Shown: one piece after another, positions 45,861 through 58,930 of the stretch
Layout of the letters: each line of letters begins with the position of its first letter
Position numbering within the stretch: position 1 is the stretch's first letter
Assembly (NCBI GenBank): GCA_031772625.1
Contig: CM062817.1
Coordinates: 946,738,327 to 946,802,326, forward strand
Direction: 5' to 3'
Source of the DNA: Pinus tabuliformis
Taxonomy: Eukaryota > Streptophyta > Pinopsida > Pinales > Pinaceae
DNA length: 64,000 nucleotides
The notes under the pieces: model-generated
What the model saw: only the letters and a program-made list of their open reading frames with translations
What the model was told of the DNA's origin: nothing
Database searches by the model: none
Position numbers and translations under genes: made by a program

Positions 45861-48236
45861 GTCTAGCATGGCTTGCTCAAGCCATTTTGTCTCACATGGG
45901 TACATGTGAATTGTCATGTAACATCTTGTCAAGTGTAAGTTCAAGTGTCGATAGTTGGATGTAATAGTCATAGAGTAGATGAAGAGTCATGAGGGTAGAT
46001 GAAATGTCACAAAGGGGAATGTCAAGGGTCACCCCACCCTTTGCTATAAGTAGTCCCTCATAACTCATTGTATAGGATTTTGGTTAGCAGAGATTCCGAT
46101 AAGGCTATCATGGAGAGAGCTTGGATAGTATTGTAATGAGCCTTGGCTTCTCCACTATGTAGAGCTAGTACATCTCTTTGAAGGAGAAGGTAGTTGTGGC
46201 TGTAACGTTTCACAATTAGAATTAGTGGTTGGGCATGTATGTACTGTATGACTGGAACTTACACTTCTTAATATAATAAGAGCCATCACATTTCATGCAA
46301 ATGTTGTATTGTATTCTATGTTATCTAGTTTATTCTAAATGATATAGGTATCTATTTGTTTACACAAGCATGTATAGCTTTCTATGTAGGTATGTATGAA
46401 TCTTTCTGAAATTTTTTGTTGGTTTAACGATCACTTTGGATTGCTAGCTAACTTGTCTTCCATGTTGTGATCCATCTCTACTTGTGTGTTCCCTTATTAA
46501 CTCCGTGCTATCACAAGTTTCCAAGGAGCACAGTCATCTCAACCCCCCATGTGTTAGAACCTCTCATGCACCTTCCTTGGCTCACTGAATATGTCACACC
46601 ATTGCTAGCAACAGAGTTATCTTACTTTCCTATGTGTGAAATCATGGTCAAGGAAATACCATATGACCCACTGCTAGGACTTCTACACCAAATGGTATGA
46701 GGTCTAATTAGGGCTTTTTAATGGGGATATCCCCAGACATGTTGGTGGGTCCAACACTGTCAACACCGTGCAACTCAATCTTGATAATATAACCATTGAA
46801 AACTTGCTCTTCTCTTACTCATAGGTAATATGTTTTAAGATAAAGATAAGAGTCTATTAAAGGACCACACTCAGGTTTCACTTTGATAGTTATTAACATT
46901 ACCAGGAGTAATTACACCTATCCTTTAATTATTTTATTTCTTTATAAAACATCCACCATCCAATTGCATACCAACATTTTTACACTAGGCTTCGAGAATG
47001 TAAAATATAATTCTTTGAATTTCTCATAGGAATTGTCTTTCATTGCATTCTTCTTGTGCATGTTCCCAACTTGTAGCAAGTCTAGTATGAAAACTAGTAG
47101 AATGATTATAAAATTGATGATTCATAGTATTTTTCCTAAGTGTTCTCATCCCTTAAATCACTCACATACAACTCCAGCTGTATCACGTCTATTTTACTGC
47201 ACAACTTAGTGGTTTTGTGTAGGAGCCAATAAACATTAAGACCAATAAGTCTAATTGTACTATTATATCAAACATTTTACATAATAGCTCATAACAAGCA
47301 CTTCAACTATTATAAATTGAGAATGAATACATAAATGTGAAATATGTCTTCCGAGTTTGACTAGTGAAGTCGAGTGAATGATATAATCAACCTATTCTTT
47401 CCTCAAGATATGACAACTACCCTTTTTCTAGAGAGTTCTTGGTCATTTTTCTTTGACAAAATTTCACACAATGATTTTCTAACCATGGGCCAAAACTTCA
47501 TATATACTTGATACCTTCATCGATTAGAATAATTTAATATCTTCCATCGAAACTTGAACCTTTTGGACTATCCTTTGAATATTTCTTTACATTTTTCAAA
47601 TCATTTTCTAAATATTTTATAAATAATTCCTAATCAAAATCTTTGCAAAATAAAAAATGGGTATCAATGCAATTACAACAAACATATTTCATTAAGTTCA
47701 AGGGCTAGAATGAAATCATACTTTTCTTGAGGTGATAATTTTAGAAAGGGCTTTTCAAAGGATGATGCTACAAAACCATTCATCTATTCTTCAATTTTCG
47801 TTCTTGCTATTGCACCAATCAAAGGCCCAAAAATGAAGAAGTAATAAAATATGGTGTAAAAAACCATGACCCTGAAGCATTGGAAAATTAACCCATGTCT
47901 TGAGAAATGGAATGATCTCTTCATTGCTTCCCTTGGCAGTGACCACAAGCACATCCTTGGTGTCTCTCAGAATGATGTAGCTGAAAATAATGTAGAAGAA
48001 TAATAAGAGAATCTAGAACTCAACACAACACAAATTGAACTTTACATTGCCATCAAATGATTTTATACATGGTTGATGAAGTTTCTTGATTCTAGTTGTA
48101 AATGACTGTGACTTCTTCAGGAAGCTATCTGAAGTTTCTAGAAGCCTCGAGACAATCTCTTGAACTGTCGAGAAGACTCCCTACCTATCATAGTTAATGC
48201 AAAAGGTTGGTTGTTGGAATTACTATTTATCCAACA
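45861..48236. other. Non-coding stretch, including the probable G-element LTR
   Basis: No gene. On the plus strand a TATA-like TATAAGTAG at 46044-46052 and AATATAATAAGAGCC near 46280 could be promoter and poly(A)-type signals of an LTR that ends the unknown element. No partner LTR was found. The last few hundred bases before 48236 (minus strand TGTTGGATAAATAG onward, with TGTATAAAATC near 48069) look like the start of the 3' LTR of copia element G. Its far end is not resolved. Confidence 0.45.
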
Positions 48237-48399
48237 CTCTCCCTTAATTCCAACACACAAAATATCCTATAACACAATAAATAAGACATAAGCATACTCG
48301 TAATTGACATGCATGTTGGTCTAAGTCTCAGCTAGGCTTACACAATAATCTAGATTTTCTACAACAAATAAATTACTTCAACGAAAATCAAATTTTGCC

Positions 48400-48998
48400 T
48401 TCCCAAGAGGCTTAGTGAATATGTCAGATACATTCTCATTTGTATTACAAAAGATTAAGTCAATTTCCTTTGATTGGAATTTTTTGCTTACAAAATGATA
48501 TTGTATGTCTATATGTTTTCACATTGGATGACATACATGATTATTAACCAATTTGATGGTTCTTTGATTATCACATCTGATCATTGTAGGTCCTTGTGGA
48601 CCTTCACCAACATCTTCAAGTATCCTTCTGAGCCAAATAGATTCACAGGTGGCACTAAATAATGCTTTATAATCTACTTCAGTTAATGACAAGGAAATTG
48701 TTGGTTGTTTCTTACTACTCCATGATAGAGCTCCTGATCCTATATTGAACATGTATCCAATGGTGGATTTCTTGTCATCTGGATTTTCACCCTAGTCAAA
48801 ATCAGAATGACCTATCAGATCAACATTACAATCATTAGTATATTCAATACCAAAATTGGTAATTCCCTTGAAATATTGAAGGACCGTTTTTACAGTTATC
48901 CAATGACTTTCATGAGGCTTACCCATGAAATGACTAAGTATTCTTACTACATAAGCAATGTCCAGTCTAGTGGTAGTGAGATAATTTAGGCATCCCAC
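48400..48998 (-). pseudogene. Element G RNase H
   Basis: Copia RNase H in two frames. MGCLNYLTTTRLDIAYVV with HFMGKPHESHW and LQYFKGITNFGIEY is the segment between RT and RNase H. SGALSWSSKKQPTISLSLTE is the conserved core start (normally W-x-S-K-K-Q, S-x-x-E), then IRCDNQRTIKLVNN with the active Asp. VSDIFTKPLGKAKF near 48420 is the conserved end. Frameshifts and stops are present. Confidence 0.85.
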
Positions 48999-49067
48999 TA
49001 ATTGTCAATACAATGTTTCATTCATTTCTTTTGTTCCATCATCACTTCTCAATTTGTTATTTTGTTC

Positions 49068-49870
49068 TTATGGAGTACTTACTAATTTACATCCTTTCTT
49101 ATGAAATTTCTTTAGTACTTCATTTTTATAGTTTCTTTGTGTAATTAATGTCCTTCCATCATCTCTCCATACTTCAAGACTTAAATAATAGTGCATCTGA
49201 CCAAGATCATTCATCTCAAATTCTTGTGATAATTTCCTTTCTATATCCTTAATCAAGTTATCAACACTCCCTGTTATGATCAGATCATCAACATATATAG
49301 CGATTAATATTATATATCCATTTCTAACTCGCTTGACATACAAATTAGGACCATTTTTATTTTGTTAAATCGTTGCTAAAAGAAGAATTTATCGATTTTT
49401 TTATTCCAAGATCTAGGTCCCTGTTTTGGTCCATATAAGGCCTTTTTTAACTTGCCTACAGGATGTTCTTGTCCCTTCTTTACAAATCCTTTTGGTTGAA
49501 CAAGATAAATCTCCTCTTTTAAGTCACCATCTAGAAAAGTTGACTTCACATCTAATTGATGTAGCTTCTAATGATATTTAGTTGCCAATGGTATCATTAT
49601 TCTGATTGTGTTCATTTTTGCAACTGGAGCAAAGATATCTTCATAATGTATACCTTCCTTTTGTGAATAACCTTTTGCAACTAATCTTTCCTTATATTTG
49701 TCTATGCTACCATATACATCAAATTTTGTCTTGTACAACCATTTTGATCCTAGAGGTACTTTATTTTCAGATAATTCTGTTAATTCTCAAGTTTCATTTT
49801 TCATTAAGTAGTCATATTTTTCTTTCATATCTTCCACCCATTATTTATGTTTTTAATCTTGTTCGTAACT
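49068..49870 (-). pseudogene. Element G reverse transcriptase
   Basis: The N-terminal half (49870-49360) is traceable through [59 protein letters not shown] and LKKALYGPKQ. The C-terminal half (49343-49068) holds IAIYVDDLIITG, the catalytic YVDD box of copia RTs, and NDLGQMHYYLSLEV. Stops and a frameshift near 49350 separate the halves. Confidence 0.88.
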
Positions 49871-50249
49871 TAAAGGATCAAAAGTAGTCATTAATTGAGA
49901 CATTAAAGCATAATCTTTATACCCGATAGGGGATTCAATGTGTCATGTTGACCTTCTTAGATGTTCATTACACTGTGGAGTACCTTCTCCTCCTCTTCTT
50001 CTCTGTGAAGTGCCTTCATCACTTCTCTGTGGACTTTTACTTCTTGATGTGTATTCTGGAATGTCCACGCTTTCTTGAGCTTGAGATGATTCCACAACTT
50101 CTTGTTTCTCCTTAATGTTGTCATAAGGAGGTCGTCATACATCATTTTCATCTTTTTTTGTTTTTGTTTTTTTATTTGCATGATCATGAAATATAACATC
50201 TCTACTTGCAAAGACCTTGTGACTACTTGGATCATACATTTCATATGAT

Positions 50250-51582
50250 GTTTGATCAGTACAATATCTAATAAAAATGCATTTCATGGCTTTGGCATCT
50301 AATTTTATCTATTGTCTTTCAGAATATGACGAAATACCTTGCATACAAATATCCTTAAATGACTAACTTTAGGTTTAAAACCATAAAATTCTTCAAATGA
50401 TATTTTTGCTCAAGATACTTAGTAGGGCTTCTATTTTTAAGATACACAGTTGTATTAATGGCTTCAACCGAAAAGGTATTAGTAAGTCCTTTGACTTTTA
50501 ACATACTATGAGCACATTCAACTAATGTTCTATTCTTTATCTCAATTATTTCACTTTGCCGAGTTGTATGTGGTACTGTAAATTATTGCAAAATTCCATT
50601 TTGTTTGAAATATTTAAAAAGCGCTCCTAAGGTGTACTCACCACCTTTATCTAATTGAAGAATTATAATGTTCTTTCATATTTGATTTTCAACCATATTC
50701 TTGAATTCTCTAAGTATTCAAACACATCACTTTTATTTCTTATAAATTACATCCACGTGTATCTTCTGATATCATCAATAAATATAAGGAAGGAATATGC
50801 TCCACCAATGAATTAGTTTGCATTGGACCACATACATCAGTATGCACTAGTTCAAGTATTTCACGTTTTATTTTGTTTTCATGCATGGGAAATTCTTCCC
50901 TATGTTTTTTTCCTCGTGCATAACGTTTACATTCAAAGTGTTCACCCTTAATATTTGGAAGGCCTTCTACCATCAATTTATTTTGTAGTAACATTAGGTC
51001 ATTATGATTTAAGTGTCCATATCTTTGATTCCAAAGCTCTTTATTTGACATGCATGTTGCTGACAAAAATTGATACCCTTTCTTCACTACACCCAACTTG
51101 TATAATCCTCCAACTCTCATTCCTTTTGCAGAAACCTTGTACTTGTCCTTCACATCATTTATTAAACAATTTGATTTCACAAATTCAAATTTTAAATGCT
51201 GATTTGTAATAATAGAGACTGAAATTAAGTTATTCTTTAATTCTGGAATATACACCACATTTTGAATTTGTTTTTGTTGTCTATTAGGCATCATAACACG
51301 TATATCACCATATCCTTTAATTTCATATGATCTACTATCTCCTAAATATATGTGTCCACCATTATTAACCTCATTATAAGTATCAAACCAATCTCTTTTG
51401 TATGACATGTTGAATGATTCACCAAAATCTATAAACCAAGCATTATCATCATCAATTTCTACTGATAAAGTATTGGACACAAACAAATTAACATTGCTAA
51501 AGTCATGACTAATTTCTTCATCTCTATCAACATCATTCCCTGAATGTATTCTTTGTTTAAATTGATCATATCTTGTTTTCAT
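50250..51582 (-). pseudogene. Element G protease and integrase
   Basis: 280-codon open frame (51582-50740), then frameshifted remnants to about 50250. The protease active site is WFIDFGES, where copia proteases have D-S-G, so the Ser is Phe. The pre-integrase block reads ELWNQRYGHLNHNDLMLLQ. The finger has His and Cys residues (GEHFECKRYARGKKH). The integrase start ILELVHTDVCGPMQT has its catalytic Asp. The rest of the core is in other frames with many stops (YGFKPKVSHLRIF near 50390). Confidence 0.85.
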
Positions 51583-51599
51583 GAAATTCTTAGCAAAGT

Positions 51600-52402
51600 G
51601 ACCAGGTTTTCACAGTAATAACAAACATTATCTCTACTTGATTGGGAATTTGTCCTTGGTAAAAGTGTACCTTGAAATTATTTTACCTATAACTTTTTGC
51701 CTTTATTTTTCTCCCACTGTTTTCCTTTGAAGGACTACTTCCCTTTAGCCATCAACGCTAAATATGAATTAGGAGATTTATGTTTAAGACATCTTCTCTG
51801 CTCTTCTTCCTGGCAAGTATACATGCCAACTCATCAAATGTAGGAGCCTTCTTTGTAGCTAAAATACCACTGATAAACATTTTATATTAATGAAGAATTC
51901 TATTTAATGTTACAAGAACCAAGTCAGTACTAGATATTGTTTCACCAATGTCACCTAATTTATCCTTTAGATCCTTAATTCTAGATATAAAATTACTGAC
52001 ACTTTAATTTTCTTCCATATTAATAGAAAGAATATTACTCTTTAAATACAATATTTGATTTGTAGTCTTCATCTCATACAAATTTTTGAGAGTGTCTCAT
52101 GTCTCCTTGGATGTTTTTCAGTCTTTAATGTGTTGAATAATGTTGTCCTTAGCAAACATCAGCAAAAGTCCATTTTCTTTGTTTTCACGTCGCTCCCAAT
52201 CTTCAATTACAACATTTGTGGCTTGAGGGGACACTGGCTTAACTTCAGCTCCATACTTAATCATCCATATATAGTAACCTTCCATCAAAGTCTGCATTTT
52301 AAACTTCCAATTTTCATAATTTTCACCCTGTAGCTTATTAGAGTCAAATAAATAAGATTTCATCAATACATTAGCTTTGTTATTTATTTTCACCAAGTGC
52401 AA
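51600..52402 (-). pseudogene. Element G gag
   Basis: Starts near 52402 (FDSNKLQGENYENWKFKMQTLM, the conserved copia gag N-terminus with the W-x-x-x-M motif) and continues broken through LVLVTLNRILHQYKMFISGI and PTFDELACIL. The zinc-knuckle part near 51610 is degraded. Stops occur after HIKD (52118) and later. Confidence 0.8.
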
Positions 52403-53128
52403 ACCGCCAAAAAATACTAGTTTTCACATAGTTTCCTCACACATATAAAGCCTCAAGCATAAGTCATAAAATTTTATCATATGACTATCTCTTGTACTCA
52501 AATAAAACTCTTATTTCACCACTCCATAACCATCATGACTACACAACTCCTATTCTTTAAAATCTTCAAAATACCAATTAAAAACAATGACCACAAGCTT
52601 ATTTCATGACCACAATTTACTTTTTTTACTTAGTTAGAAATTTCCATAAATTTAGGAACCCATAACAACCACCACAAACTTATTTTACTTTTTACTTAGT
52701 TAGAAGTTTCCATGAATTTAAGAACCCATAACAACTACCACATTCTTATTTCACGTACTTCAACAATAAAAAGTTCATAAATATTATTTTCACCCTAAAT
52801 GACTCCAATTTGTAACATAAGCCACTTTTGAAAACATCGACTCCTCAACTTATTTCCAAATACACCAAATAAACAAAATTCCTCCAATACCAAGTATGAT
52901 ACTAGATTTATAATATATGGGTTGACTATTGTCTAGTAGATTTATGAAAATTATGAGAATATAGTTTTACCCTTACGCACATCCTATACTAGAAAAGGCT
53001 TCTTTAATCTTGTAAGCTTGCAAACCGAATGAACTATGATGAGCAGAAACTCTGCAAGATTCAACACAAGACCTTGCTTTCCAAAGACTCAGTGGAACAC
53101 AAAACTCCGTCAAATACACCCTCCACAA
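52403..53128. other. AT-rich spacer with short tandem repeat
   Basis: No gene. Two diverged copies of a repeat of about 75-80 bases (around TTTACTTAGTTAGAAATTTCC and GGAACCCATAACAAC) lie at about 52608-52755. This is where the 5' LTR of element G would be expected, but I see no LTR partner. Confidence 0.55.
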
Positions 53129-53499
53129 AAGGTTATATGGATATGTAAATATGTAAATATTCTAGGATACCAAATGATGTTGTGAATCCAAGGAGAAGCA
53201 GAGAAGCAATGTGATCAAGAAACCAAGGGGGAGAGCCATCAAGGAAGTCAAAGAGTAAGAGGAAGAAGTTCGTCAGAAGGAGCAAAGAGGAACACACAGC
53301 GGAAAAGGAAAGAACTTAGAAACAAATAGGAACACGCAGAGAGGAGCATAAACAATGTTAACGAAGGAGTTAATAGTAATACCAAATAAATAAGTGTAGG
53401 GAGTATTAAACCATGGAAACCTATTAAAATCCCCAACACATGTAATAAAACATATTGACGGCTTTACCAACAATCTATTATGTGCCACTATCCAAAACC

Positions 53500-54235
53500 T
53501 CTTATGTGTGATATGAGGTATGAACCCGATAGGATTATCAAAATAGGTTTAATGTAATATCGTGTCTGCCACTATCAGATGTTAGGTATCGCAAGTCATA
53601 AATGTCACCACCAAAAAACTGCAATTACGATACCATTGAAGACCCACTACACCATTGTAATACAACCCAATAAGAATATCACATCAATCGCATAATCACA
53701 AACTATAAAGTTTATTATGGATCACCTCCCCAAGTCCGCCGATTGCGATATGTGTATTACAGACCCATCGGACCATTACAATACTCCTTAAAGAAATATC
53801 ACGTCCGTCGCATAAGAAGTTTTATACCACAAGTCTTAAAGGGTTGTCACCATGTAAAACCATGATTGTGATATTATTTTGGACCCGATCACTCCATTAT
53901 AACACACCCTAAAGAAACATCACATCCATCGTATCATAAATTTCATATCATAAGATTTAAATGGATGTAATGTTAAAATGTTGATTGTGATATAATATGC
54001 AGACCCAACAGCTCCATTAGAATACACCTTTATGTAATATCGTGTCTGCCTCGTCGGGAGTGATATTGCAACTCTTAAGGACTGACAGAGCCAAATCAAT
54101 GATCATGGTAATGGTTGTGAACCCGACAAACTTATTAACGATCATTTAATATTATATCGCATCTACTCCATCGGCAATAGAGAAATTGGCTATGTTATGA
54201 GCATGCTTGTAAGAGACCTCCAAAATTTGGGATTG
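53500..54235. repeat. About six diverged 118-base repeats in the element D LTR
   Basis: Successive units of about 110-122 bases share GATTGYGATAT, a GACCC(G/A)A block, CTCCATTA(T/G)AAYACACC and AATATCRCRTCYRYC. Units start near 53507, 53618, 53738, 53862, 53980 and 54100. The same series is in the right LTR (about 61320-62030). Confidence 0.75.
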
Positions 54236-54452
54236 TAGGATTTTTGAAAATTGTGATTATGATTAATTACGTGTCATATGGGGACCACCAGACTTCTATT
54301 ATGATATGGTTATACTCTCCCCTTTATGGTTTCTCCATAAATATCCATATGTTGGCCTCTCCTTCCAAATGAATGTGTCGTTTGGGTATTAGGGAAACCC
54401 ATATAAATACAAGTTATAATGCCTCACCTTAAGCATGGACCGATTGGGCATC

Positions 54453-55077
54453 TGATCCAGATTTAAACAGGAACGCAACAAAATAAAAAGATACCATATA
54501 CACAAAGATGCAGTGTAAATAATACTTCATTTCATTAATGGAAAATACTGAAATATGCTTCAACCAGAAATAGAAATAAACCAGCTAGGGCGATGGTAGC
54601 TTATCTCTGATGAGAGATGTGGTGGCTACATGCCTCTGAACTATTCTAAATTGTGTTACAATAGGCTCGAAGGCCTATTTATTATTGAGAAACAATGGAA
54701 AACCCTTCATATTCCAAAACCTAACCCTAGAAGATGAAACACCAAATTGTGGGCCCCGTTTTGGGGTGAGTTGGACAGCCAACTTCCTGGGATCGCGAAT
54801 TGGTCGTATTATCTCCATTTGATGTGCATGTAGTCGATTGGAAAGATCTCTCCGAGGACTACGACGGAAAAGATGATTTTTTAAAAGAAAAATCACTAGT
54901 GGTAGATTTCCCAAAAAACGTCATTTAGGGCCTCAAAATGGCTCCGGAAGTTTAGGACCCGAAAAACTGCTAAAAATAGTAAACTGCGCTATAATTAAGG
55001 AAACTGAAAAATTGAAAGAGACAATTGTGGGGGTCCAAATGGGATAGGTTGGTGGCCACCAACATCCACCTGGATTA
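54453..55077 (-). mobile_element. Solo LTR of the element C family
   Basis: 625 bases, inverted relative to element C. The left edge is TGATCCAG, and the right edge CCTGGATTA is one base changed from CCTGGATCA. Target duplication GCATC lies at 54448-54452 and 55078-55082. No internal sequence is present, so it arose by recombination between the LTRs of a former full element. The flanking element D LTR is continuous across it. Confidence 0.92.
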
Positions 55078-55673
55078 GCATCAAGCACAAAGAAGAATTA
55101 AAAAAAGGTTCACAATTCATGAACTTGAAGAAATAGAGGAAGTTGAAGGCCTAGCAGACAACAAAGGTGCATCAGAAGCTGAAGGCTGAATGAAGAAGGA
55201 AGTAGAAGACCGAGCGGGAGAATACTATTTTGACCTTATTCATCTTGGAACGTTCGGTCCCAAATTGAAACCATAGCGCAAACAACGACCTATTGCAAAC
55301 ACTTAAAGGAAATTATTTTGTAAATAAGTCCTTGCAAGCAATATAATACAATCAAATATTTCTTGACAGAGTAAATCTATAGGGCTAGAGCCCTTCCAGT
55401 TGGTGCCACAGAATTGGAAGGATTGGTGTCCTTGGAATTTGTGCTCCTAAATTCAAGGTTGGTGCCTTGGTAATATAGGGTCGGAGCCCTAGAGGTTAGA
55501 GCCTCATCAATGTCCAAGTTGGTGCTTTGAAATATTCATCAGATATTTTATTCAATCTTTTTCTATATTTAATTAAATCCTTTCTTTGATTAAAATTGTA
55601 AATAATATAAACTGGTAATAATAGAAATTGAAAAGAAATATTTATTCACCTCCCTCTCAATATTTGCAACAAT

Positions 55674-55684
55674 TGGTATCAGAG
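55674..55684 (+). other. Element D primer-binding site
   Basis: TGGTATCAGAG, complementary to initiator tRNA-Met, two bases after the LTR end. Confidence 0.85.
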
Positions 55685-55735
55685 AAAACTTCTTAAGGGT
55701 TAGCCTAACAACTGTAAGAATGATTCTTAATTACA

Positions 55736-57185
55736 ATGAAGAATCAAGAAATTACAGGAAGACTTCCCTTGTTCGATCGTACTAATTTTGGGTTTTGGAA
55801 AAAGAGAATGTCTTACTACTTAATGTCCCTTGGACCTAAAGTTTGGAACGTTGTTTTGAATGGTTAAAATTCCCCTCCGACTCTTCCTACTGATCAAGAT
55901 GCAAGGAAAGTGTACATTGTAAATTCCAAAGCTATAAATTCCATTACTAATGGAATTACTAATTATGAGTTTATGAAAGTCTTGAATTGTGACTCAGCCA
56001 AATAATTATGGGATAAGTTAGTTAGCTTATATGATAGGGACTCCAAGGATAAGAAGGAAAATATTCAAACTCATAGGAGGAAGTTCAAAATTCTGAAAAT
56101 GGATGATGAAGAAGATATTGCATCATACTTCCTCCGAGCAGTTGAAGTAGTCAACTCTCTTAAAGGACTGGGAGAAAATATTGAACAAAGAACTGTTGTT
56201 CGAATGGTCTTGAGGTCTCTCCCAAATAAATTTGACTCCAAAAAAAGTGCTATAGAAGAAATGAAGGAACTAGACATTCTCAGAATGGATGAACTTCATG
56301 GAATCCTCACTTCCTATGAGATGAGAAAAGGAATCCTAAGTTCCAAAGGTGCAATGTTCAAGGCCTCAAAATCAAGAAAGGGAAAACAATGGAATACCAA
56401 CAGTGATGACTCAGATGTTGAATCCGAATTGGTACAATTTCTACGAAGACTAAAGAAAGGATCCAAGGTAAAAGGTAAGCGTCCTCTAATTTGTTTCAAC
56501 TGTGGAATAATAGGTCATTACACCACAAAATGTCCCCATAAGCATGACATTGATAATGAGGAAGGAAGGATATACAAAAAGAAAGGATTTACTAAGAAGA
56601 ATTTCCTCTCTAAACAAGATAAATCTAATGACGATGAATATGTGGTCATCAATAAGAAATCATCCAAAGATATCTTCCATCACAAAGAAATTAATGATGA
56701 ATCAGATGAAGAGAATGACTATGCTGGAAGCAAGGAAGTGTATTGATGGCATTCACTGAAAATGATGAACCAAGATAGGAAAACGAAGAAGATACAAATG
56801 AATTACTGATAAGTACCATTGAAGAAAATGAGGAGTTACAAAAGAAGGTCATGTCTCTAAAAATGGAAAAAGAGGAAGCTAAAAGGAGGAAATTATATGT
56901 GAAAGACATGAATCTGAAATCGTATCACTCAAAAAGGAAATGGAACAAATCAAAATAATTTGGCAAATTTCTCAAACACTTGATCACATTCTTAACACTC
57001 ATAAATATCAAAGTGGCAATTTCGGGATCATCTTTTCATCGAGTGCTAAGGATAATACAAGAAGCTATGTTGATGTACTCTACAGCAATCCAAAAGAAGA
57101 AAAATCATCTCATCAAAGGCCTGACTCAAATCCAAAGAATGAAGAAATAGAAACTCCAAGAAAGAAGGTTTATTCAAATCATTGA
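55736..57185 (+). pseudogene. Element D gag
   Basis: In frame from ATG 55736 (MKNQEITGRLPLFDRTNFGFW) with stops near 55865 and 56004; open from 56099 to 56746. Conserved parts: WDKLVSLYDRDSKDKKENI, FLRAVEVVNSLKGLGENIE, VVRMVLRSLPNKFDSKKSAI and the zinc knuckle CFNCGIIGHYTTKC (complete CCHC) at about 56496-56535. A Lys/Glu/Asp-rich tail runs on, broken, to about 57185. A second knuckle-like CKIFGHQAKNC near 57231-57264 has lost its first Cys. Confidence 0.85.
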
Positions 57186-57467
57186 AATTATAATAGGTAA
57201 CAAACTATTTTTCTTGGACACTATTATTATTGTAAAATATTTGGTCATCAAGCTAAAAATTGTATGGCTTGTAATAATGAAGCACAAAGATTGAAGGATC
57301 AAGCAAACAAACCATGTAGTCTCAAAGGGAAAGGAAAATTTAAGACCTTCAACTCATTTGATCCTTTGGACAGATTTGATCCAATTTTCTCATTATGTAA
57401 TGATAATGGATGTAGTGAACAAAATTTCCCCCTCAAAAGTAGATAAGAAAAAGATGAATATCCCAAT

Positions 57468-58669
57468 ATGGATAAATGTGGTCTAGTTTTACGTGCTCAG
57501 AGTGAGGAAAATCGTTGGTTTTTGCATAGTGGGTGCTCCAAACATATGACAGGTGACAAAAATAAGTTTGTCTCATTAAGAAAAAGGGAAGGAAATGTAT
57601 CCTTTGGAAGTGGGTGTTCCAAAATTGCTAGAAAAGGAATCATTACTATTATTAAGGGAAAATGAAAGGATAAAAATACTTTGTTGGTAGATGGTCTCAA
57701 AAATAGTCTCTTGAGTGTTAGCCAAATCTGTGATCAAGGACATAATGTTGTCTTCAACACTAAAAATTTGGAAATAAGGAACTATTTGTCAAGAGAACTT
57801 GTGGCGAAAGGAGTTATCTATGTCAAATGTGTGAAGTTTGGTTGTGGCATAAACGACAGGGGTGTACAAGTTTTGATAATTTGATCAATATCAGAAAAAT
57901 AATTGCAGTAAGGGACATTCAAAAGATATCCAAACTAGATCAAGTTGTATGTGGCCCATGTTAGCATGGCAAGAAAAATATAATCAACGACAACACTAAG
58001 GAGTTCTCCACATCAAAATCTCTACAGATCATTCATGCAGATTTATGTGGGCCAACCATAAATCTAGCACTCCAAGGAGAAAGGTATTTTTCTTTATTTT
58101 TTGATGACTATACTAGAATAATGTGGGTATATTTCATAAAATATAAATTTGAATCATTTGAATGTCTTAATAATCTTAAGGCTCTTGTAGAAAATGAAAA
58201 GGATTCCAAAATTGAATATCTTAGAATGGATAGAGGAGGAGAATTCACATCAAAAGAATTTGATGAATTATGTAAAGAACATGGAATCAAAATATAGCTC
58301 TCTATTGCTACAACTCCTAAGAAAAATGGGGTAGTATAAAGGAGAAACCAAATTGTTCAAGAAATGGCTAGAACTATGTTACTAGTAGCTGACTTGCAGC
58401 CAAAATTTTGGAAGGAAGCAGTTGGGACAATAGTTTATACCTTGAATCGAAGTCAACTAAGACCAAATAATGAGAAGAGTCCTTATAAATTATGGAAAGG
58501 AAAACCTGCTTCAGTAAAATACTTAAGGATGTTTGGAATAAAATGCTTCATAAACATCAATGATGACTCACTAGGAAAATTTGATTCTCGTGCTGATGAA
58601 GGAATATTCTTGGGTATTCTAGCAGAAGAAAAACATACAAGTGCTACAATAATTGACTACGGAAAATAG
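57468..58669 (+). pseudogene. Element D protease and integrase
   Basis: The protease block reads NRWFLHSGCSKHMTGDKNKF. Copia proteases have Asp-Ser-Gly here, so the catalytic Asp is His (CAT). A GAG pre-integrase segment follows near 57681 (GLKNSLLSVSQICDQGHNVVF). The integrase core continues in shifting frames: IIHADLCGP (first Asp), LRMDRGGEFTSKEFDELC (second Asp), and a region normally holding the Glu near 58320 that is broken by stops. The open end (58364-58669) reads ARTMLLVADLQPKFWKEAV and SPYKLWKGKPASVKYLRMFG. Inactive. Confidence 0.87.
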
Positions 58670-58930
58670 GGGAAAGTATTGATGTGAAGACTAATGAAGG
58701 GCTTCCAAAAAATAAAATTGAAGATCATGAATTTAACCCCTTTATTGAAGAAAGAACCTGAAGAGGAAGAAAAATATCAAGGAAAACAAAAAAATAAGAA
58801 CCATGTCAATCTCCTTCAAAAGTGAAATTCCTCCAAAAACAACATCCAAAAGAGTAGATTATTGGCAATGTAGATGAAGGAACAAAAACCTGAAGAAGGA
58901 TGACAAGTACACCAAAGAGAAATGGTGTTG
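58670..58930 (+). other. Element D linker between integrase and RT
   Basis: Frameshifted, Lys/Glu/Pro-rich, with no motif. This is the usual variable linker of copia pol. Confidence 0.5.

Larger units (their letters stand above)
48237..52402 (-). mobile_element. Element G: decayed Ty1/copia retrotransposon
   Basis: Minus-strand copia element with domains in copia order (gag, protease, integrase, RT, RNase H), all broken. A purine-rich GGAATTAAGGGAGAG (minus strand, ending at 48237) precedes a TGTTGGA LTR start. No matching 5' LTR or PBS was found above 52402, so the element seems truncated there. Integrase before RT distinguishes it from the gypsy elements. Confidence 0.85.
53129..55671 (+). 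repeat. Element D, 5' LTR (contains solo LTR)
   Basis: Homologous to 60927-62636 over most of its length, with the left edge uncertain by tens of bases. After removing the 630-base solo LTR insertion it is about 1.9 kb. TATA box ATATAAATA at 54401-54409, matched at 62179-62187. It ends TTTGCAACA just before the PBS. Confidence 0.8.

Noticed and set aside
45871..46480. 3' LTR of the unknown ORF element
   Set aside because: TATA-like and poly(A)-like signals are present, but no second copy or polypurine tract was found, so no boundary can be supported.
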